DNA of 37,644 nucleotides from an uncultured Clostridium sp. (lineage in GTDB: Bacteria; Bacillota; Clostridia; Oscillospirales; Ruminococcaceae), in contig CABUDL010000010.1 in the NCBI GenBank assembly GCA_902490335.1, positions 1-37,644 on the forward strand, read 5' to 3'. Numbering within the stretch: the stretch's first letter is position 1; each line of letters starts with the position of its first letter. Of this stretch, positions 32,823-37,644 are shown piece after piece. A model generated the notes under the pieces. The model saw only the letters and a program-made list of their open reading frames with translations, was not told the DNA's origin and made no database searches. The translations under genes were made by a program, and so were the position numbers.

Positions 32823-32866
32823 AAAAGCCCAGAATCTTTTAAGTGCCCCTATCTTCTGGGCTTTTT
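32823..32866 (+). terminator. Terminator after peptide 1
   Basis: AAAAGCCCAGAA pairs with TTCTGGGCTTTTT, with T-run, 39 nt after the stop codon. Confidence 0.85.
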
Positions 32867-32933
32867 ATTTATAATAATCCGAGAGCTGAAAATACAAGTA
32901 TTTAGTATAAGCTACTAATTAAGAAGTACAACA

Positions 32934-33113
32934 ATGCCGAATCTATTTGATAAATTTGATTTGGATCTCCAGAAAGTGGATGGAGAAATTAAAGTATACA
33001 GTAGTGATGATATAACATTAGGAAGCGAATGTATGGGTTGGGGTTCGAGCCTCTGTCCAATACCAACGTGGACAATGGAGTGTTTTAAAACAATTTTTTC
33101 TTGTGATGATTAA
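32934..33113 (+). CDS. Putative class I lanthipeptide precursor 2
   Basis: A 59-residue peptide. The leader MPNLFDKFDLDLQKV is nearly the same as that of precursor 1 and carries the FDLD box. The core has four Cys (33, 41, 50, 57) and ten Ser/Thr from residue 23 on, aromatic residues, and TWTMEC (45-50), which fits the T-x-T-x-E-C pattern of the lipid II-binding ring of mersacidin/lacticin-type lantibiotics. The ending FKTIFSCDD recalls the C-termini of lacticin-481-like peptides. Its ribosome binding site is weak (AAGAAG), and the terminator of gene 1 lies between, so it may have its own promoter (TATAAT 32870-32875). Confidence 0.62.
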   Translation: MPNLFDKFDLDLQKVDGEIKVYSSDDITLGSECMGWGSSLCPIPTWTMECFKTIFSCDD

Positions 33114-33123
33114 ATAATTAAGT

Positions 33124-33156
33124 AAACAATCTGTATCCTATCATACAGATTGTTTT
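33124..33156 (+). terminator. Terminator after peptide 2
   Basis: AAACAATCTGTAT pairs with ATACAGATTGTTT, loop CCTATC, ending in a short T-run. Confidence 0.8.
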
Positions 33157-33196
33157 GCTGCCTTACAATATTCTTTAATATATTATCACTTGTAAT

Positions 33197-33309
33197 GAAG
33201 AAAACAAAAAATAAAATTTCAAAGGAGATGTCGTGATGAGCAAATGGACAAGGCTGCTGGCGGTGCTGCTGTGTGTTTGCCTGCTGTTTACCGCCTGCAC
33301 ATCAGCGGG
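33197..33309 (+). repeat. Array junction repeat, copy D
   Basis: The same 113-bp block as at 27233-27345, but here it is not preceded by an S41 gene: the last codons (EENKK stop) stand alone after noncoding AT-rich DNA. Confidence 0.93.
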
Positions 33310-34999
33310 AGAGAAAAACAAAGCAGAATATTCACAGGAAGCGCAGAATTTAGAGAAGCTTTGTAAAGTCTGGGGATATGTTAAGTATACCCATCCTGTT
33401 TTCTTGACAGGGGAAAAGGACTGGGATACAGAATTGATTGCTCTGATTCCTCAAGTACGACAAGCGGAAAATAGTGAGGCAACAAACAAAATTCTCAATG
33501 AATGGTTGTTATCCTTAGGAGAAATCCAGTATCAGGACGAGGAGCCGGTTAAAAAATGGTCATCAGCAAAGGAAGAAGATAAAGTGGTGATTGCAGACAC
33601 AAGCTGGATATTTGATAAAAAATATCTCGGCGAGGAACTTTCAGCCAATATGGAACCTCTAACCAAGCCACTTGTGAATATCAACCGTTTCAATGCGCCG
33701 ATTGATTTTGCAAGAGGTTACTATACAGGATATAATCAGCCTACCATGCTTGTCAATGAAAAACGGTATGAGGATATGGATTACAGCGACGAAAACTATC
33801 GTCTGCTGGGTTTGTTCCGTGTCTGGAATGTAATGGAATATTATAATCCGTATCTGGATATTTTGGACGAGGATTGGGAGGAACTGCTGCCGGACTTTAT
33901 TGTTCGGATGCTGCAAGATACGGACCGTCACAGCTATGATTTGACTATCGCGGCACTGACTGCAAAATTACAGGATGCCCACGTTATTTATAATGAGCGG
34001 AGCGAGTTTATTCAAAAGGAATTCGGCGAGTATATTGTGAGCAACATCGAATTTGTATCTGCCGAAGGGGAAGTTGTGATTGTTCAAACCTTTGATGAAT
34101 CTTGTCCACTTCAGGCCGGAGATATTGTCCGTAAGCTGGATGGAGTCGATATAAAAGATGTGATACAACATTGTACAGAATATTATTCTGTGACGATGGA
34201 TGGAAAAATCTGCAATGTCCTGCGCTACCCGCTGTTTCGTTCTCACGACACAACGCTGGAGGTGACCGTTTTGCGGGACGGAGAGGAAAAGACCTTTGAT
34301 GTTCAAGCCGGTGAATTTCCAAGTTCCTTCATACCTCAATATGGTGCCAGCTATCAGGAGGGGGAGAAGAAACCATACGAAATCATCGAAGGAAATATTG
34401 GAGTGATCAATCCTGCCTTTATGGACCTTCAGTCGGGCGCTGTTCATGGCAATGACGCAAAATGGATAGAAGCGATGAATGCTTTAAGAGATACCGATGG
34501 ACTGATTGTGGATTATCGTCAGTATCCTGCCAACAGTTGGCGTTGTTTGCCTCCGTATCTTTTTGAGGAGCCGGAGGTCGGCTTGCTTAGTGTGTCAATT
34601 TCCGAAGCCGTACCGGGTACATTTTTAAAAGAACCGGTTTATAATTTTTTCAGCAAATCCAGAGCGACTTATCCTTATGAGAAGGAAGTTGTTGTCTTGA
34701 TTGATGAGCACAGCCAGAGTGCTTCCGAGTATGCCGCCATGCTGGTTCGCAACGCTGAAAATGTGACGCTGATGGGAGAAAATACCATTGGCTCAGATGG
34801 ACATTGCCTGATTGTGCCCATTCCCGGGGGAAATCTGGTGATGTATACAGCATATGGAATCTATACCCCCGATGGAGGTCAGACTCAGAGAATAGGTATT
34901 CCTCCCGATATTGAAGTAAAACGAACCATCCAGGGCATTAAAGAAGGAAAAGATGAGATGCTGGAGGCGGCGGTGGAGTATATACAGGAGCAGAAATAA
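33236..34999 (+). CDS. S41 peptidase-family lipoprotein, copy 4
   Basis: A 587-residue paralog, closest to copy 3. From about residue 60 to 240 and from about 370 to the end it is almost the same as copy 3, while the intervening part (D-x-H surroundings and PDZ region, about 250-360) is divergent. Motifs: lipid Cys21, DAHV (His249), CPLQAGDIVRKLDG, VDYRQYP, QSASEYAAM (Ser495) and GIPPDIEVKRTIQGI. The pattern suggests gene conversion with selection on the substrate-binding part. It is separated from copy 3 by the two lanthipeptide-like genes. A lantibiotic-degrading or peptide-processing role is my inference. Confidence 0.88.
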   Translation: MSKWTRLLAVLLCVCLLFTACTSAGEKNKAEYSQEAQNLEKLCKVWGYVKYTHPVFLTGEKDWDTELIALIPQVRQAENSEATNKILNEWLLSLGEIQYQDEEPVKKWSSAKEEDKVVIADTSWIFDKKYLGEELSANMEPLTKPLVNINRFNAPIDFARGYYTGYNQPTMLVNEKRYEDMDYSDENYRLLGLFRVWNVMEYYNPYLDILDEDWEELLPDFIVRMLQDTDRHSYDLTIAALTAKLQDAHVIYNERSEFIQKEFGEYIVSNIEFVSAEGEVVIVQTFDESCPLQAGDIVRKLDGVDIKDVIQHCTEYYSVTMDGKICNVLRYPLFRSHDTTLEVTVLRDGEEKTFDVQAGEFPSSFIPQYGASYQEGEKKPYEIIEGNIGVINPAFMDLQSGAVHGNDAKWIEAMNALRDTDGLIVDYRQYPANSWRCLPPYLFEEPEVGLLSVSISEAVPGTFLKEPVYNFFSKSRATYPYEKEVVVLIDEHSQSASEYAAMLVRNAENVTLMGENTIGSDGHCLIVPIPGGNLVMYTAYGIYTPDGGQTQRIGIPPDIEVKRTIQGIKEGKDEMLEAAVEYIQEQK

Positions 35000-35044
35000 G
35001 GAAAAGATGAGATAGAGCGTTAAGCAGTAAGCTATCAGAAAATT

Positions 35045-35096
35045 AAAAATCCCCTGGAGTCAGTGTCTATAAGGTTACTGCCTTCAGGGGATTTTT
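35045..35096. terminator. Bidirectional terminator, array / M20 gene
   Basis: AAAAATCCCCTG pairs with CAGGGGATTTTT, with 28 nt between that could hold further pairs. It lies between convergent genes. Confidence 0.88.
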
Positions 35097-35108
35097 GTGT
35101 AATTTTTT

Positions 35109-36461
35109 CTATTGCTTTTTAGGAGAATTTGAAATCAAAGCTTCTCCTTGGTAAACTTCCGTTGTCAGCATACTGTCCATCAAATCAATATACTCTTTTT
35201 TACTTAGAGTGGGCTCAAATTCATGGATGATAGCGTTTGCCCGTTGAGCGTGGTTCTTAAGCAAACGATATGCAGTCAGCGCAAAAATTTTAGCGGTATT
35301 CACATAGGCGTCGTAGGGGTCGCAGACTTCTACATTATTATTGTGAAGTTCACCGGAGAATCCGCCGGTGTTAAATTGCAACAAAGGCATGATACAGCTG
35401 ATGTCCCCATAATCTCCAGAACTGGTAGAGTGAAAATCTGGACCGGTTTCTGTGACAGGAGTATTTTCGCATACCAACTCCAATACTTCTCGAATAACAG
35501 TGGCATCTTTGACTGGGATGATGGGAAGATTTCCGGGCATCGTTTCAATGGTGACCTTACATCCCATAGCCATAGCACCTGCCTTCAGGGAACGGTCCAC
35601 TTTTTTAGAAGCATCCAGATAGGAGGCAATCGTTTTTCCGCGGATAGAATATTCCATTCTGATATCGTCAGCTATGATGTTTGCAGCGTTGCTACATTTG
35701 GTTAAACAGCCATGAACCCTGACTGTGTCACAATCCCGAAAGCTTTCTCTTTGCGCGTCGATTGCGTGCATTGCAATATTGGCAGCAGCCATTGCATCGA
35801 TTCCATCCTCAGGCGCACCAGCAGCATGGGCACTTTTCCCTTCAAATCGGACCGATTTCGTGATGAATCCATTGCAGGAACGGTTGGCTACCAGATATTT
35901 TTTCTCTGTGCTGCTATGATGACCAACCACCAGATCAATATCATCCATGGCTCCGATTCGAATTAGCTCGCATTTTCCGCATCCATATTTGATTAGACCT
36001 TGTTTTCGCATCTGGTTTCTTGCTTCGATTTCAACGTATTCTTCGGCAGGAACACCGAAAAATACAATATTGCCGCAAAGCTCTTTCAAAACATTCGAAT
36101 CACTCAAAGCGATTGCAGCCCCCATAACACCGGCAAGCTGTGCATTATGACCGCAGCAGTGGGCAGCGCCCGTTTCCGGGTTGGTGTTTTTATGATTCGG
36201 TATAGGAAGGGCATCCAGTTCACCCATTAAGCAAATGGTTGGACCATTTCGACCGGTGCTTAAAATACCTTTTACTCCGGTGAGGGCAAGATGCTCCTGC
36301 GTTTTCAAACCTTGTTTTTGCAAGGCTTCAGAAAACTTTTTTGCAGTTCGTTCTTCTTTAAATCCCAATTCTGCATGGTTCCAAATATCAGTTGCAAAAT
36401 TGATGATTTCCTTTTGGTGCTCGTCGATAAGTTCAACGATCAATTTTTCTGTTGCGTCCAT
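35109..36461 (-). CDS. M20 family amidohydrolase, AbgB-like
   Basis: A 450-residue cytoplasmic metallo-amidohydrolase of family M20. The metal region reads AAHCCGHNAQLAGVMGAA, where the usual C-G-H-D has Asn as in AbgB-type hydrolases (p-aminobenzoyl-glutamate or N-acyl-amino-acid cleavage). VFFGVPAEEYVE is the catalytic Glu pair. The dimerisation domain is at about 190-310 (VRFEGKSAHAAGAPEDGIDAMAAA). The start at 36461 follows AAAGGAG. It lies downstream of a LysR gene on the same strand and is probably controlled by it. Its exact substrate is not known. Confidence 0.9.
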   Translation of the reverse strand: MDATEKLIVELIDEHQKEIINFATDIWNHAELGFKEERTAKKFSEALQKQGLKTQEHLALTGVKGILSTGRNGPTICLMGELDALPIPNHKNTNPETGAAHCCGHNAQLAGVMGAAIALSDSNVLKELCGNIVFFGVPAEEYVEIEARNQMRKQGLIKYGCGKCELIRIGAMDDIDLVVGHHSSTEKKYLVANRSCNGFITKSVRFEGKSAHAAGAPEDGIDAMAAANIAMHAIDAQRESFRDCDTVRVHGCLTKCSNAANIIADDIRMEYSIRGKTIASYLDASKKVDRSLKAGAMAMGCKVTIETMPGNLPIIPVKDATVIREVLELVCENTPVTETGPDFHSTSSGDYGDISCIMPLLQFNTGGFSGELHNNNVEVCDPYDAYVNTAKIFALTAYRLLKNHAQRANAIIHEFEPTLSKKEYIDLMDSMLTTEVYQGEALISNSPKKQ

Positions 36462-36635
36462 ACGAGGGCTCCTTTCGTGATTCAAAATTTTATTTAAAAC
36501 GACAGCTTAAAGCCGTATATACCACCAAAAAACAAGCCCTTAAATGCGAAAAACAATGGATTATCCACAATGCACACAAACAGAATCAAAGTTTGGTAAA
36601 TCTTATTAGTTATAAAACCGATAAGGTTAATTGAT

Positions 36636-37577
36636 TTATGATATATCTTTGAGGAGATAGTCAGTCAGCAGATGGATAAATTCTTTGACTAACGAAGTGA
36701 TAGGTGCACTTTCTTTTACAATCCAACCGATTTCAGAATATATTGGACAATCCTTGAGAGGGATAAATCTTCCTTTATATTTGGAGCATGGATTGAGTGT
36801 ATCAATGGACGTATTCGCTTTTCGTGAGTTTAGGACATATCCTTGGGTACTGTTCAGAAGCTCATAAATGGCTGCGCGTGAATTTACGATATATTTGCTG
36901 TTATTGCATGGAATTTTCAAACGATTTAGAATATCTCCATAAGGACCGCAGTCAAGGCATTCGTGCACAATTTGCGGGAAGTCTTGCAGGGCGTCAGTCG
37001 AGATACTGTTATCCGAATAGGAGTAAAGAGGAGAGTTTTCGCCAACATCTACACCAATATCCATTTGGCAGATGGGGTGGTACAAAAGTTTCATAGCGGA
37101 ATACCGATCCAAGTTGTTTTCCTTGTAGCAACTCCAAAGACGGACAATGGCAAGGTCTGCTTCTCCGCTGATGATAGGGTCTACGATGTCACCACTGTAA
37201 TCCTCCATCAGATGTATTTTAATGCCGGAGGATTTATGGCGTTCTCCAATAGTAGAAGCAATCAAACTCAAGTAGAAAAAACCATTGCTGATAATAGTTA
37301 GAGAAGGGGTATCGATACCGATACCATCACCTCTCATGGTGTATAGCTGATCCAATTGCTTGTCTATGGGAGTGATATAGGCAATGAACAATTTGCCAAA
37401 AGAGGTAAGGGAAACACCTTTTGATGTTCGGTAGAATACCTTTCGATTAAATTCATTTTCTACGCTGGAAATAGCATTACTAAGAGCAGATTGAGAGATA
37501 AAGAGGTTTTTAGCAGCTTGATTGATTGAACCGGTACGGGCTACTTCAATCATATACTTAATTTGATTGTTTGTCAT
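36636..37577 (-). CDS. LysR family transcriptional regulator
   Basis: A 313-residue LysR regulator. The DNA-binding helix-turn-helix is MIEVARTGSINQAAKNLFISQSALSNAISSVENEF, followed by FYRTSKGVSLTSFG. The effector domain is more divergent than that of the LysR gene at 19322-20215. The start follows GGGAGGA. Its low GC compared with its neighbours and 174-nt gap to the amidohydrolase fit regulation of that gene. The effector may be the amidohydrolase substrate or product. Confidence 0.9.
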   Translation of the reverse strand: MTNNQIKYMIEVARTGSINQAAKNLFISQSALSNAISSVENEFNRKVFYRTSKGVSLTSFGKLFIAYITPIDKQLDQLYTMRGDGIGIDTPSLTIISNGFFYLSLIASTIGERHKSSGIKIHLMEDYSGDIVDPIISGEADLAIVRLWSCYKENNLDRYSAMKLLYHPICQMDIGVDVGENSPLYSYSDNSISTDALQDFPQIVHECLDCGPYGDILNRLKIPCNNSKYIVNSRAAIYELLNSTQGYVLNSRKANTSIDTLNPCSKYKGRFIPLKDCPIYSEIGWIVKESAPITSLVKEFIHLLTDYLLKDIS

Positions 37578-37644
37578 TTAAAATCCTCCCAAGGGTTATA
37601 TTAAAATCAGATAAGTTTAATATACTTTATATATTATCACATTT

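Noticed and set aside
32620..33113. Reading the two small peptides as class II lanthipeptides or GG-leader bacteriocins
   Set aside because: No GG/GA cleavage site and no LanM-type leader motif. The FDLE/FDLD box favours class I, although the core of peptide 2 looks like class II.
27233..33309. A CRISPR array or transposon ends for the 113-bp repeats
   Set aside because: The repeats are 1.7-2.5 kb apart, contain coding sequence and are not flanked by inverted repeats, target duplications or a transposase.

Overview
The window reads as a chromosomal segment of a spore-forming, anaerobic member of the Bacillota, class Clostridia, most likely an Oscillospiraceae/Ruminococcaceae-type gut organism. 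The evidence is an alpha/beta-type small acid-soluble spore protein, a PdaA-like cortex deacetylase, a K+-dependent membrane pyrophosphatase, strong AGGAGG ribosome binding sites, sigma-A promoters and compact U-tailed terminators. The family-level placement is inference. I saw no rRNA, tRNA, CRISPR array, transposase or phage gene.

Layout. 1-2540: a minus-strand operon with a good promoter, L-asparaginase, PflX-like radical SAM protein and GNAT acetyltransferase. 2690-6010: plus-strand Mrp Fe-S carrier ATPase, an unrecognised protein, a lipoprotein, a spore SASP and a GNAT. 6011-6663 is the only long gene-free stretch and ends in the structured leader of hppA (6664-8733). 8788-10080 is a divergent enolase (minus), followed by pdaA-like (plus), a MATE exporter (minus) and a lipoprotein (plus). 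13920-18141 is a four-gene operon: two M42 aminopeptidases, a GNAT and a PLP-dependent methionine gamma-lyase-like protein. It is followed by a cobalamin adenosyltransferase, which is convergent with a LysR/small surface protein pair. 20444-26988 carries a small membrane protein and a complete oligopeptide ABC transporter operon (oppABCDF-type).

The most unusual part is 27060-35100. Four tandem paralogous lipoproteins of peptidase family S41 (569-590 aa) each begin with an essentially identical 113-bp block that also carries the last codons of the preceding paralog. The cut-off tail of a fifth copy lies before the first. Between copies 3 and 4, in visibly AT-rich DNA, lie two very short genes (54 and 59 aa). 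They share an MPNLFD-x-FDL leader (FDLE/FDLD box as in class I lanthipeptides such as subtilin) followed by Ser/Thr-rich cores with exactly four Cys each. The S41 proteins have a Ser/His pair (D-x-H and S-x-x-E motifs) and no GKG-type lysine, as in the nisin resistance protease NSR. I therefore propose a lanthipeptide-plus-S41 protease locus, in which the lipoproteins give immunity/resistance or process the peptide. No LanB, LanC, LanM or dedicated exporter lies in the window, so modification would need enzymes encoded elsewhere.

35109-37577 ends the window with an AbgB-like M20 amidohydrolase and an upstream LysR regulator.
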